Shown one piece after another: positions 20,166 through 31,383 of a stretch of 64,000 bases of DNA. A model generated the notes under the pieces. It saw only the letters and a program-made list of their open reading frames with translations. It did not search any database and was not told where the DNA came from. The translations under genes and the position numbers were made by a program. Positions within the stretch are counted from its first letter, which is position 1; every line of letters begins with the position of its first letter. The DNA is from CADEDH01 sp965216205. GTDB lineage: Bacteria; Actinomycetota; Acidimicrobiia; Acidimicrobiales; SZUA-35. The DNA is taken from positions 2,418,001 through 2,482,000 of the forward strand of contig OZ244139.1 of assembly GCA_965216205.1 (NCBI GenBank). Reading direction: 5' to 3'.

Positions 20166-20540
20166 GGCCGCCGCGCGGAGCGCTGTGTTCGGGCCGGTGC
20201 GGGCCGCTACCCACCCCCATCGTGACCTATGGCCCAGGCGATCCGAGGTCGACGTCCGGCATCGTGGACGGCTGTGTGGTCGGGATCGTGTGGTTGGTGA
20301 GGTTGGTGCGGGCGCTGCATCGAGACGGCCGCTACACGTTCCGCTCCCTGGCGCTCCGGCCCGACCCCGATCGCACGGAGGGGATGGCCGCTGCCGTCGG
20401 GCTCGGTGACCACGGCCGCCCGGTGGTCGACGGTCCGCCCCGATCCGCCGCCGAAAACGACGAAGGTGGGAAGCGCTCAGCGCTTCCCACCTCTCCACCA
20501 CCGGAAACGGGTGGTCGTCAGGATGTGTCGTCGACCGGGA
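20166..20540. other. Non-coding gap between convergent genes
   Basis: Between the stop of the membrane-protein gene and the stop of the convergent pilin gene I see no convincing gene on either strand. Open frames here are short, Arg/Pro-rich and lack ribosome-binding sites. The only clear element is the hairpin at 20465-20491. Confidence 0.6.
20465..20491 (-). terminator. Terminator of the Flp pilin gene
   Basis: GGTGGGAAGCGC-TCA-GCGCTTCCCACC is a perfect inverted repeat with 12-bp arms and a 3-base loop. On the minus strand it follows the pilin stop by about 50 bp and is followed by a T-containing tract (TTCGTCGTTTTCGG). It may also stop readthrough from the plus-strand pilus operon. Confidence 0.85.
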
Positions 20541-20723
20541 TCAGTCGATGGCGTCGGCGACCGAGCTGAACTTCTCGTCGGCGGCCGAGCCGAGCAGGGT
20601 GACCGCCGCGATGCAGACGACGGCGATGAGGGCGACGAGCAGTGCGTACTCGACGAGGCTGGCGCCACGCTCGGTCTTGGCCTGTGCCCGGGCCCATGCA
20701 GCGATGAACTGGTAGTGAAGCAT
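20541..20723 (-). CDS. flp: Flp-type type IVb pilin
   Basis: A 60-residue prepilin. After a basic leader the processing site reads KTERG|ASLVEYALLVALIAVV: Gly at -1, Glu at +5 and a long hydrophobic helix, which is the Flp/Fap pilin signature. The tail is short and acidic. A strong GGAG sits 10 bases before ATG 20723. It is the structural subunit for the Tad machine encoded convergently at 12.2-18.7 kb. On its own strand it lies downstream of the two-component genes. No prepilin peptidase or TadE/F gene is in the window. Confidence 0.93.
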   Translation of the reverse strand: MLHYQFIAAWARAQAKTERGASLVEYALLVALIAVVCIAAVTLLGSAADEKFSSVADAID

Positions 20724-20886
20724 TGTGGTGTTCTCCGTTTGGTTGGTGTCGATCCCGGTGGGTGATGTCGTTCCCTTGGGCGTGATCAAGTGATCGACGA
20801 CCGTGCCGGGAATCTGTATGGGCCCGAGGCCTCAAATCGGCTGGTCCGATCAGCCCTGCCGGGCCCCTGGATGCCGGTGCCGACGC

Positions 20887-21591
20887 TCAGTTGAGGGTGA
20901 CGATCCCCATGCGGACGGCCTGGAGAACGGCCTGGGTGCGGTCCCTGGCATCGAGCTTCTGGTAGATCGAGGCGAGGTGGTTCTTCACCGTCTTCTGGCT
21001 GATGAAGAGCTTCTCGGCCACCTCCGGGGTCGAGCAACCGTCGGCGATGAGCTGGAGGACCTCCTCCTCCCGGGCGGTGATCACCCGTTCCGGTTGCTGC
21101 CCGGCCTCCTGGTTGCGGACCTCGGCCAGCATCGAGGCTGCGAGACCAGGGGAGAGCGCCGTCTCGCCGCTGGCGACCGCATCGATCGCCTGGGCGATCT
21201 CGTCGGTGCTGCAGTCCTTGACGAGGTAGCCGTTGGCCCCGGCGCGGATCGCGTCGGCCAGGATGTCGTGGTCGGCGTGCATCGTGAGGATCACGATGCG
21301 GACCTCGGGCTGACGCTCCTTGATCTGGCGCGTCGCCTCGACGCCGTCGAGCTCGGGCATCGTGATGTCCATCAGGATCACGTCGGGCCGGATCGAGGCG
21401 GCGAGGCCGACGGCGTCGGCGCCGTTTCGGGCCTCGGCCACGATCGCGAACCCCAGCTCACCCAGCGACCGCCGAAGCCCCTCGCGCAGCATCCGGTGGT
21501 CGTCGGCCAGCATCAGGCGAATCGAGTTCCGGGGATTGACCGGGCCCTCGGCCGCCGCGTGGTCCGGTGCCACGGCTCCGTGCTGGTTCAC
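20887..21591 (-). CDS. NarL/FixJ-type response regulator (LuxR HTH)
   Basis: A receiver domain with acidic pair LADDHRML, phospho-acceptor Asp in VILMDITMPELDG, Thr in ILTMHAD and Lys in YLVKDCS is joined to a C-terminal LuxR-type helix-turn-helix (ITAREEEVLQLIADG, then STPEVAEKLFISQKTVKNHL). It is a DNA-binding transcription factor. The GTG start at 21591 overlaps the kinase stop as GTGA. An upstream GTG at 21609 would overlap more deeply. Because the next gene on this strand is the Flp pilin, the pair may regulate pilus expression. Confidence 0.93.
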   Translation of the reverse strand: MNQHGAVAPDHAAAEGPVNPRNSIRLMLADDHRMLREGLRRSLGELGFAIVAEARNGADAVGLAASIRPDVILMDITMPELDGVEATRQIKERQPEVRIVILTMHADHDILADAIRAGANGYLVKDCSTDEIAQAIDAVASGETALSPGLAASMLAEVRNQEAGQQPERVITAREEEVLQLIADGCSTPEVAEKLFISQKTVKNHLASIYQKLDARDRTQAVLQAVRMGIVTLN

Positions 21592-23357
21592 GTCTGAGGT
21601 AGGAAACACCGTACCGTCGTCCCTTCTCCTGGTTTCGAGATCAGTTCGAGCGTCGCTCCGACGCTGTCGGCTCGCTCGCGCATGCCGAGCAGCCCGTACG
21701 AATCCGATCGGCCCAAACGGCCGTCAGCTGAGCGCGGGGGGAGGCCCTTGCCGTCGTCGGCCACCTCGAGCAGGGCGCCGCGATCGTCGTACCGCCACCT
21801 CAGGGTGACGTTGCTCGCCTCGGCGTGACGCTCGACGTTGATCATCGCCTCCTTGGCGATTCGCCACATCTCCTTCTCCTGCAGGATCGGGAGGCGGCTG
21901 TCGGCGTCGATGTCGAGCGCCACCGTGAGGCCGCTCCGTTCGGCCACGCGGCCCACGAACGCCTGGACGGTGGTGGCGAAGTCGCGTTCGTCGGCGACCT
22001 CGGATCGAAGGTCGGAGAGCGTCTCCCTCACCTCGCCCACCACACCCCGGATCTCGTCGCGGAGTCGACGGAGGTTGTCGCCGTTCGGTTCCTCGGCGTC
22101 GTCGAGGCGAATCATGCGGTCGACCTCGACCGCCAGGTAGGCCAGCGACTGACCGATCCGGTCATGGAGGTCGCGGGCGATCCTCGTGCGCTCCTCGTCG
22201 GCGGCGATCGTCCTGATGCGGTCGAACCACCTGGCGTTGTCGATGGCGAGCGCCACCGGTTCGACGAAACCGCGGAGGATCTGCACGTCCCGCTGGGAGA
22301 ACTGGTCGACGGTGCGCGACTCGATGCCGAGGAGCCCGATCACCCGGCCACGGGCGAGCAGCGGTGCGTACACCCCCGCTCGGGACGTCGCCCCGATCGC
22401 CTCGTCGGGGCCGGGGTCGGACGGTAATCGAACGAGGCGGCGCTGCCTGATCGCCTGACGGACCGCCCGGGGCATGTCGTCCTCGGTCAGCTCGCCGCTC
22501 ATCCCCAGGCCCCGTTGAATCGCCACCTTCCAGGCTCCGTCGGCCTCCTCCCTGGTCAGCACGATGGAGCTGTCGTGGTTCACGAGGCCCCGAAGCCGGG
22601 CGATCGTCGAATCGAGCACCTCGCCGAGATCGAGCGAGGCCGGCAGCGTCTGGGCCACGCGGTGGAGGTCTGCCAGCAGTGCGTTGGCATCGGCCAACCT
22701 GGCCACCCGGTCGAGGGCCATGCTGTGCCGACGCCTCGCCTCGCCCGAGATCCTCCGGGTGTAGCCGGCGATCAGACCGCCGGACAGGAGCACCGTGGTC
22801 CACTGGGCGGCCTGGGCCGCCTGCTCGAGGTCCCATCCGGGCGATCGGGCGGCCGTCCCGGTGACCGCCAGCGTGGCGAGGATCCCCACCAGGACTGCGA
22901 ACGTGAAACCGACCGCGAAACCGGCGAGCACGACGGCGTTGATCATCAACACCACGAGGGCCGAGTTCCAGTAGTCGGTGGCGATCACCGTCGCCACCGG
23001 GAGGATGAGCTCGGCGGCGAGGAGCAGGCGGGCCCGGCGCGACCCGTCATAGCGGAGCGGTCGAGCCGTCCGGAACACGGTGTTGGCGGTGACGATGACG
23101 ATCGACGCCAGGACGGCGGGGTCGGCCGTGACGAGCTCCCGGCTCGCGAGCACGCTCGACACGGCGAGGGTCGCCCATCGGAGCGCCAGAATCGCCGGCC
23201 CGTACGGTGCCAGCGAGTCGTTGTCGTCGAAGTCGCGCCATCGGCGCATCGCCTCCGCTCGCCCGTCGGCGCCCTTGGCGGCCGAAGAGCGGCCTTGGCC
23301 GCGTCCCGCGGGTGGTTCCGCGGCGAGGGGAGCGTCGTCGACGATGAGATCGGTCAT
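21588..23357 (-). CDS. Membrane histidine kinase with GAF domain (NarX/DegS type)
   Basis: 589 residues. After a soluble N-terminus, five or six hydrophobic helices (about 60-200) form a membrane domain, followed by a GAF domain (about 230-375; VYAPLLARGRVIGLLGIES). The HisKA_3 dimerisation box is EERTRIARDLHDRIGQSLAY with its phospho-His. The ATPase domain shows KEAMINVERHAEASNV and LEVADDGKGLP, then YGLLGMRERA. ATG 23357 has GGGGAG upstream. It is coupled to the NarL-type regulator. The signal sensed is unknown. Confidence 0.92.
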   Translation of the reverse strand: MTDLIVDDAPLAAEPPAGRGQGRSSAAKGADGRAEAMRRWRDFDDNDSLAPYGPAILALRWATLAVSSVLASRELVTADPAVLASIVIVTANTVFRTARPLRYDGSRRARLLLAAELILPVATVIATDYWNSALVVLMINAVVLAGFAVGFTFAVLVGILATLAVTGTAARSPGWDLEQAAQAAQWTTVLLSGGLIAGYTRRISGEARRRHSMALDRVARLADANALLADLHRVAQTLPASLDLGEVLDSTIARLRGLVNHDSSIVLTREEADGAWKVAIQRGLGMSGELTEDDMPRAVRQAIRQRRLVRLPSDPGPDEAIGATSRAGVYAPLLARGRVIGLLGIESRTVDQFSQRDVQILRGFVEPVALAIDNARWFDRIRTIAADEERTRIARDLHDRIGQSLAYLAVEVDRMIRLDDAEEPNGDNLRRLRDEIRGVVGEVRETLSDLRSEVADERDFATTVQAFVGRVAERSGLTVALDIDADSRLPILQEKEMWRIAKEAMINVERHAEASNVTLRWRYDDRGALLEVADDGKGLPPRSADGRLGRSDSYGLLGMRERADSVGATLELISKPGEGTTVRCFLPQT

Positions 23358-23461
23358 GTGCTGGCAGGACTCCCCGATGGGGAGGCGGGCTCCCCGCCAG
23401 AGCAATCGGATGCCCGACCGAAAAGATGAGCGCTGGGCGGCCGCCGGGTAGCTTGCTTCGG

Positions 23462-24118
23462 GTGAGACTCGTAGCGCTGACCGGCGGCATCGGATCCGGG
23501 AAATCGTCGGTGTCCGACCGGCTCCGGGAGAAGGGCGCCGTTATCATCGACGCCGATGAGGTGGTGAAGGATCTGCAGGCGCCCGGTCGGCCGATCTTCG
23601 AGCAGATGGTCGCTCGATGGGGCGATGTGATCGTCGGCGACGACGGGGCGCTCGACAGGGCCGCGGTGGCCGGGATCGTGTTCGGCGACGAGAGCAAGGC
23701 CGAGCTCAAGGCGCTCAACAAGATGGTCCATCCGGCCGTGCGGGCGGAGATGCACGACCAGGCGGATGCCCTCTCCTCGACCGACGAGGTCGTCGTGTAC
23801 GACATCCCATTGCTGGCCGAGGGCGGCCCGGACGACCGCCGGGGTGCGTCGGCGGTCGTGGTCGTCGACCTGCCGCTGGAGCTCGCGATCGAGCGTCTGG
23901 TGGAGCTGCGCGGCTTCGACCGGTCCGACGCCGAGAACCGGGCGGCGGCCCAGGCGACACGGGAGGAGCGGCTGGCGATGGCCGACTTCGTGATCGACAA
24001 CAGCGGCGACCTCGACGCCCTCGACGCCGAGGTCGAGCGCTGCTGGGCCTGGCTCGCCGAGCTCGACGAGACGCCCTGGCCCCCCGATATCCCCGACCCC
24101 CGCAAGCTCGTCGGTTGA
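23462..24118 (+). CDS. coaE: Dephospho-CoA kinase
   Basis: Phosphorylates the 3' hydroxyl of dephospho-CoA, the last step of coenzyme A synthesis. From GTG 23462 the protein starts MRLVALTGGIGSGKSSVSDR with the P-loop GGIGSGKS. The sequence then shows IIDADEVVKDL, VVYDIPLLAEGG and ERLVELRGF, all typical. Its 218 residues match the family. The position rpsA-(pilus)-coaE-uvrB is the actinobacterial order with the pilus module inserted. Confidence 0.95.
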   Translation: MRLVALTGGIGSGKSSVSDRLREKGAVIIDADEVVKDLQAPGRPIFEQMVARWGDVIVGDDGALDRAAVAGIVFGDESKAELKALNKMVHPAVRAEMHDQADALSSTDEVVVYDIPLLAEGGPDDRRGASAVVVVDLPLELAIERLVELRGFDRSDAENRAAAQATREERLAMADFVIDNSGDLDALDAEVERCWAWLAELDETPWPPDIPDPRKLVG

Positions 24119-24122
24119 CCCA

Positions 24123-24193
24123 CGAACCCCCCCCGAAATTTGTGTCCTCGACAGCGGGAGCCGCTGCAAGCTCCACGAATTTCGAGGGGTTCG
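24123..24193. terminator. Nested inverted repeat between coaE and uvrB
   Basis: Left arm CGAACCCCCCCCGAAATTTG (from 24123) pairs imperfectly with right arm CACGAATTTCGAGGGGTTCG (24174-24193). Inside sits a second hairpin AGCGG-GAG-CCGCT (24153-24165). No clear T-run follows, so it could be a factor-assisted terminator, an attenuator for uvrB or a small mobile palindrome. Confidence 0.55.
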
Positions 24194-24213
24194 GCGGGCG
24201 GTAGCCTGGAGGG

Positions 24214-26235
24214 GTGCCTCCGTTCGAAGTCGTCTCCGAGTTCCGCCCGGCCGGTGACCAGCCCAAGGCGATCGCCGAGCTGACGAGGAGCATCCAGGCC
24301 GGTGAGAAGGAGCGGACGCTGCTCGGGATCACCGGTTCGGGCAAGTCGGCGACGATCGCCTGGACGATCGAAGCCGTGCAGCGGCCCACGCTCGTCATCG
24401 CCCCGAACAAGTCGCTGGCGGCTCAGCTCGCCAACGAGTTCAAGGAGTTCTTCCCGAACAACCGGGTCGAGTACTTCGTCAGCTACTACGACTACTACCA
24501 GCCCGAGGCGTACATCCCGTCGTCGGACACCTACATCGAGAAGGACTCGTCGGTCAACGACGAGATCGACAGGCTCCGCCACTCCGCCACCTCGGCCCTC
24601 CTCACCCGTCGCGACACGATCGTGGTGGCGTCGGTCTCGTGCATCTACGGCCTCGGTTCACCCGAGGAGTACAAGAACAAGTGGCTGATCCTGAAGGCGG
24701 GGGAGGAGTACGACCAGCGGGCGATCCTGTCCCGCCTGGTCGACATGCAGTACGAGCGGAACGACATGAACCTCGTGCGGGGCAAGTTCCGGGTGCGGGG
24801 GGACACGATCGAGGTCCACCCCGCCTACGAGGAGTTCATCGTGCGGGTCGAGCTCTTCGGCGACGAGGTGGAGGCCATCACCTCGGTCGACCCGGTCACC
24901 GGCGAGAAGCTCGAGGACCTTGCCGAGCTGGTCGTGTTCCCCGCCACCCACTACGCCGCGTCGGATGAGCGGATGTCGAGGGCGATCAAAGGGATCGAGG
25001 TCGAGCTCCAGGAGCAACTGGCCCACTTCGAGAAGGAGAACAAGCTCCTCGAGGCGCAGCGGCTCCGGATGCGCACCCAGTACGACCTCGAGATGATGCA
25101 GGAGATGGGCTTCTGCAACGGCATCGAGAACTACAGCCGTCACATCGACGGGCGGGCGGCCGGCGAGATGCCCTACACCCTCCTCGACTTCTTCCCGGAC
25201 GACTACCTCATGGTGCTCGACGAGAGCCACGTGGCCGTTCCCCAGCTCCACGGTCAGTACGAGGGCGACCGGAGCCGCAAGCTGACGTTGATCGAGCACG
25301 GCTTCCGGCTGCCGTCGGCGGCCGACAACCGGCCACTTCGATTCGAGGAGTGGGTGGAGAAGGTCGGCCAGGTCGTCTACCTCTCGGCCACGCCCGGCGA
25401 CTACGAGCTCCAGCACTCCGCCACCGTCGTGGAGCAGATCGTGCGTCCCACCGGGCTGGTCGACCCGGAGGTCGTCGTCCGTCCGACCAAGGGCCAGATC
25501 GATGATCTGCTCGAAGGGATCGAGCGCGTCGTCGAGAACGACGGTCGGGTGCTGGTCACCACCCTCACCAAGAAGATGGCCGAGGACCTCACCGAGTACC
25601 TGGTGGAGCAGGGGGTCCGGGTCCGCTACCTGCACAGCGAGATCGACACGATCCAGCGGATCGAGACGCTGCGAGGTCTCCGCCTCGGCGAGTTCGACGT
25701 CCTGGTCGGCATCAACCTGCTCCGCGAGGGCCTCGACCTGCCCGAGGTGGAGCTGGTGTGCATTCTCGACGCGGACAAGGAGGGGTTCCTCCGGTCGGAG
25801 ACGTCGCTCGTCCAGACGATCGGGCGGGCCGCGCGGAACGTCAACGGTCGGGTGGTGATGTATGCCGATGAGATGACGCCGTCGATGCAGTCGGCGATCT
25901 CCGAGACCAACCGCCGCCGTGGGCTGCAGATGGCCTACAACGAGAAGCACGGCATCAACCCCCAGACGATCCGCAAGGCGGTCACCGACATCCTGTCGCT
26001 CATCCGTCCGGAGGAGACGGCACCGTTGCCCGGCAAGGACCAACGCAAGCGGCGCCCGCAGGACGAGAAGCGACTCCGCGAGCTCGCCGAGCTCCCCGAG
26101 GCCGAGCTGGAGCGACTCATCTTCACCCTCGAGGAGGAGATGCGGGAGGCATCGGCCGAGCTCCGCTTCGAGTACGCAGCCCGCCTCCGCGACGAGATCA
26201 AGGATCTCCGCCGCGAGCTCCGCGAGATGGTCTGA
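24214..26235 (+). CDS. uvrB: Excinuclease ABC subunit B
   Basis: The damage-verifying helicase of nucleotide-excision repair, 673 residues. Walker A reads LGITGSGKSATIA near residue 43 (many homologues have TGTGKT). The DNA-gripping beta-hairpin segment YYDYYQPEAYIPSSDTYIEK lies near 91-110. The helicase box VLDESHV and motif VI QTIGRAARNVNG are present. The C-terminal UVR domain (about 630-665) contacts UvrC. The start is GTG 24214 after GGAGG. No LexA-type box is seen in front of it, unlike uvrA. Confidence 0.98.
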   Translation: MPPFEVVSEFRPAGDQPKAIAELTRSIQAGEKERTLLGITGSGKSATIAWTIEAVQRPTLVIAPNKSLAAQLANEFKEFFPNNRVEYFVSYYDYYQPEAYIPSSDTYIEKDSSVNDEIDRLRHSATSALLTRRDTIVVASVSCIYGLGSPEEYKNKWLILKAGEEYDQRAILSRLVDMQYERNDMNLVRGKFRVRGDTIEVHPAYEEFIVRVELFGDEVEAITSVDPVTGEKLEDLAELVVFPATHYAASDERMSRAIKGIEVELQEQLAHFEKENKLLEAQRLRMRTQYDLEMMQEMGFCNGIENYSRHIDGRAAGEMPYTLLDFFPDDYLMVLDESHVAVPQLHGQYEGDRSRKLTLIEHGFRLPSAADNRPLRFEEWVEKVGQVVYLSATPGDYELQHSATVVEQIVRPTGLVDPEVVVRPTKGQIDDLLEGIERVVENDGRVLVTTLTKKMAEDLTEYLVEQGVRVRYLHSEIDTIQRIETLRGLRLGEFDVLVGINLLREGLDLPEVELVCILDADKEGFLRSETSLVQTIGRAARNVNGRVVMYADEMTPSMQSAISETNRRRGLQMAYNEKHGINPQTIRKAVTDILSLIRPEETAPLPGKDQRKRRPQDEKRLRELAELPEAELERLIFTLEEEMREASAELRFEYAARLRDEIKDLRRELREMV

Positions 26236-26268
26236 GCCGACCGGCTCGCCCGCTCTCCCCGGCCGGAT

Positions 26269-26500
26269 CTGGCAGGGATATGCACCGGGGGTGGGCGTGG
26301 AATCTGCCAGGGCGTGTCGCTGGCGGGGTCTGGCAGGGATATGCACCGGGGGTGGGCGTGGAATCTGCCAGGGCGTGTCGCTGGCGGGGTCTGGCAGGGA
26401 TATGCACCGGGGGTGGGCGTGGAATCTGCCAGGGCGTGTCGCTGGCGGGGTCTGGCAGGGATATGCACCGGGGGTGGGCGCGGGATCTGCCAGGGCGTGT
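26269..26500. repeat. Four-copy 61-bp tandem repeat downstream of uvrB
   Basis: Units beginning GGCAGGGATATGCACCGGGG start at 26271, 26332, 26393 and 26454, an exact 61-bp period. The first three are identical and the fourth diverges at its end. Each unit holds CTGGCAG and, 24 bases on, CTGCCAG, so each can form a hairpin. Open frames crossing the array read as the same peptide repeated and have no ribosome-binding site. The array differs in sequence from the one at 1.3 kb. Both sit immediately 3' of a gene. Confidence 0.92.
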
Positions 26501-26528
26501 CGGCGCACAGGCTGATTGAGGATGCGGG

Positions 26529-28385
26529 TCAGTCGGACGTGCGTTCGAGGTGACGGATCGAGTCGGTCCTCGCGGTGACCCGGTAGCCGGCGACGCCGTC
26601 GACCGGCGTCTCGTCGAGGCCATGGACGTTCACCGTCCCGACACCGGCCTCGGCCAGGTCGGCCAACAGCGATCCGATCGTCGACTCGTCGGCGAGGTAG
26701 TACGCCGTCGGTAGCTCCGTCCATGCCACCCGGGGGAGCGCGACGATCGGGGTGATGACCACGTCGGCAGGGATCTCGACGGTGGCGGTCGCCAGGTCCC
26801 GATGTCGTACGTGGAGCTCGTAGGTGGTCGCCGCCCCCACCACCGCTGGGACCAGGAGGATCGCGAGGAGCGCCGGCCGCATGTCTCGCCGAGCGATGAG
26901 TGATGCCCCACAGAGCGCCGCCAGCACGGCGAGCGGCACGAACGCCATCGACAGGTACCGGCCCCCCCATTGGTGACCGCCGCTGATGGAGTACTGCGTG
27001 GCGAGCACCGCAGCGGTCAGCACGCCGATCGGGACGACGAGGAGCAGCCGCCACCTGCGATCGACGACGGAGCCGCCCCCCGATCCGGTGAGGCGTCCCG
27101 ACCCGGCCACGACCAGCACGGGCACGATCGGCCAGGCAGCGACGGTGCCGGAGATCGCTTCGCCCCGGGCCAGGATTGCGTGGGCGACGAGGCAGCCGGC
27201 AGCTGCGAGCAGCGCCGTCGTGCCGGCCCGCAACTGGTCGCCGGCACGGTCGCCGAGGGCCTGGGGCCAGCCATCGGTGGCTTCGCCACGGTCACCATCG
27301 GCTCTTGCGTCGGCGTCACCGTCGGCGCCGAGCGCTCGCCGGTACGACAGTGCGCCCAACAGCGCGAGAACCGTCGCCAGCAACGCGAGCAGGGGCCCGA
27401 TACCGCCGCCGAGCGACGTGAGCAGCAGCCGCCACGCGGCGGGGACCCGCCCGGCCAGCCACGCTGCCGAGTCCTCGGAGCCGACGACCGCGGTATCGAT
27501 CGGGAGGCGATCGGCCCGGAGCGACGCCCCCCACGACCGGTTGATCACCCACACCGCGAGCCCTGCCGCCACGGCCAGCCACGCACCCAGCAGCGCCGCC
27601 CGTCGCCACAGCACGATGGTCGCCGTGATCCCGATGGCCGCGAGCCAGAAGACCGCCTCGGTTCGCAATGCTGCGGCCACGACGAGGGTTGCAGCCAGCG
27701 CCGCCAGCAGGGTGGCGACCCGCGCTGGGGGAACCGGGCGGGTGCCGGTGTCGGCGAGGAGCGCGAGGCACCACAGCGACGCACCGCCGAGCGCAGTGCT
27801 GAGGGTGTGGGCCCACAGGGTCGTGCTGTTCACCAGGACCGGTCCGAGTCCCACGAGCCAGAACGCCAGCGCCGGGGCTGTGGACCGACGGCCGATGGTG
27901 TCCGCCGTGACCGTTCTGGCGAGGGCCCACGCCATCGCCGCTGCGGCCAGCGCTCCCAGCACGGGGAGCAGCTGATACCCGATCGCCCGCTCGCCGGCCC
28001 GGCCGGTCGAACCGACCAGCAGCTCGCCTGCTCGGCGAAGGACCAGGACGTAGCCCGGACTGGCCGTGTACAGGACCGGGCCCTCCGGTGTGACGGTCGT
28101 GTTCAACCATCCCTCGTGCTCGGCGGCGACCACAGGGAGGGGGCGCGTCATCGCCCAGCTCCCATCGTCGAGCGAGTGGGCCTGGCCGCCGTAGGCGCCG
28201 TCGTCGCCGCCGAACGACGAGTCGATCGGCACCACCACCATCACGGCGAGAAGTACGAGAGCGTACGCCACGACGTGGACCCAGAGCCGGTGGCGGAGCT
28301 CATCGAGCCGGGGACGGGCGGGTATGCCGCCGTCCACCGGGTCCGATTCCACCCGTTGCGGGAGTCCCAGCGACTGTCGTGTCAC
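26529..28385 (-). CDS. Large polytopic membrane protein, possible glycosyltransferase-C type
   Basis: 618 residues with roughly a dozen hydrophobic helices. After the first helix (about 35-55) comes an acidic loop IDSSFGGDDGAYGGQAHSL, a position where membrane glycosyltransferases of the GT-C class carry their catalytic acid. A short soluble C-terminal domain (about 520-618) follows. I see no further diagnostic motif, so the function is not assigned. It lies antisense between uvrB and uvrA, interrupting that conserved pair. The start is GTG 28385 and its ribosome-binding site is weak. Confidence 0.7.
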   Translation of the reverse strand: MTRQSLGLPQRVESDPVDGGIPARPRLDELRHRLWVHVVAYALVLLAVMVVVPIDSSFGGDDGAYGGQAHSLDDGSWAMTRPLPVVAAEHEGWLNTTVTPEGPVLYTASPGYVLVLRRAGELLVGSTGRAGERAIGYQLLPVLGALAAAAMAWALARTVTADTIGRRSTAPALAFWLVGLGPVLVNSTTLWAHTLSTALGGASLWCLALLADTGTRPVPPARVATLLAALAATLVVAAALRTEAVFWLAAIGITATIVLWRRAALLGAWLAVAAGLAVWVINRSWGASLRADRLPIDTAVVGSEDSAAWLAGRVPAAWRLLLTSLGGGIGPLLALLATVLALLGALSYRRALGADGDADARADGDRGEATDGWPQALGDRAGDQLRAGTTALLAAAGCLVAHAILARGEAISGTVAAWPIVPVLVVAGSGRLTGSGGGSVVDRRWRLLLVVPIGVLTAAVLATQYSISGGHQWGGRYLSMAFVPLAVLAALCGASLIARRDMRPALLAILLVPAVVGAATTYELHVRHRDLATATVEIPADVVITPIVALPRVAWTELPTAYYLADESTIGSLLADLAEAGVGTVNVHGLDETPVDGVAGYRVTARTDSIRHLERTSD

Positions 28386-28473
28386 TCACTCACGATCGGC
28401 TGCTCAACGGCCCGCCCGTAGAGAAATCGGAAACGAGGCGCGTCTCGTGTCGACTTCTCCGCGAACGTGCCTC

Positions 28474-28487
28474 CGAACGTTCGTTCG
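28474..28487. promoter_or_regulatory. LexA (SOS) box in front of uvrA
   Basis: CGAAC-GTTC-GTTCG matches the Gram-positive/actinobacterial LexA operator core CGAAC-N4-GTTCG. It ends 21 bp before the uvrA start, where it could block the promoter or early transcription. This predicts DNA-damage induction of uvrA. Confidence 0.75.
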
Positions 28488-28508
28488 CATGAAGGCCACA
28501 GGTAGGCT

Positions 28509-31367
<2,859 letters not shown>

Positions 31368-31383
31368 CCTCGTCGAACGCCGG

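Noticed and set aside
20039..20569. Plus-strand frame of 176 codons across the pilin terminator
   Set aside because: Overlaps the end of the membrane-protein gene in another frame, crosses the hairpin and runs antisense into the pilin gene; no domain.
26269..26500. Repeat-protein gene read through the 61-bp array on either strand
   Set aside because: 61 is not a multiple of three, so the frame rotates every unit; no ribosome-binding site; the reading continues antisense into uvrB.
26970..28421. Plus-strand open frame of over 480 codons opposite the membrane protein
   Set aside because: Arg/Gly/Gln-rich shadow; the minus strand reads as regular hydrophobic helices with a soluble tail.
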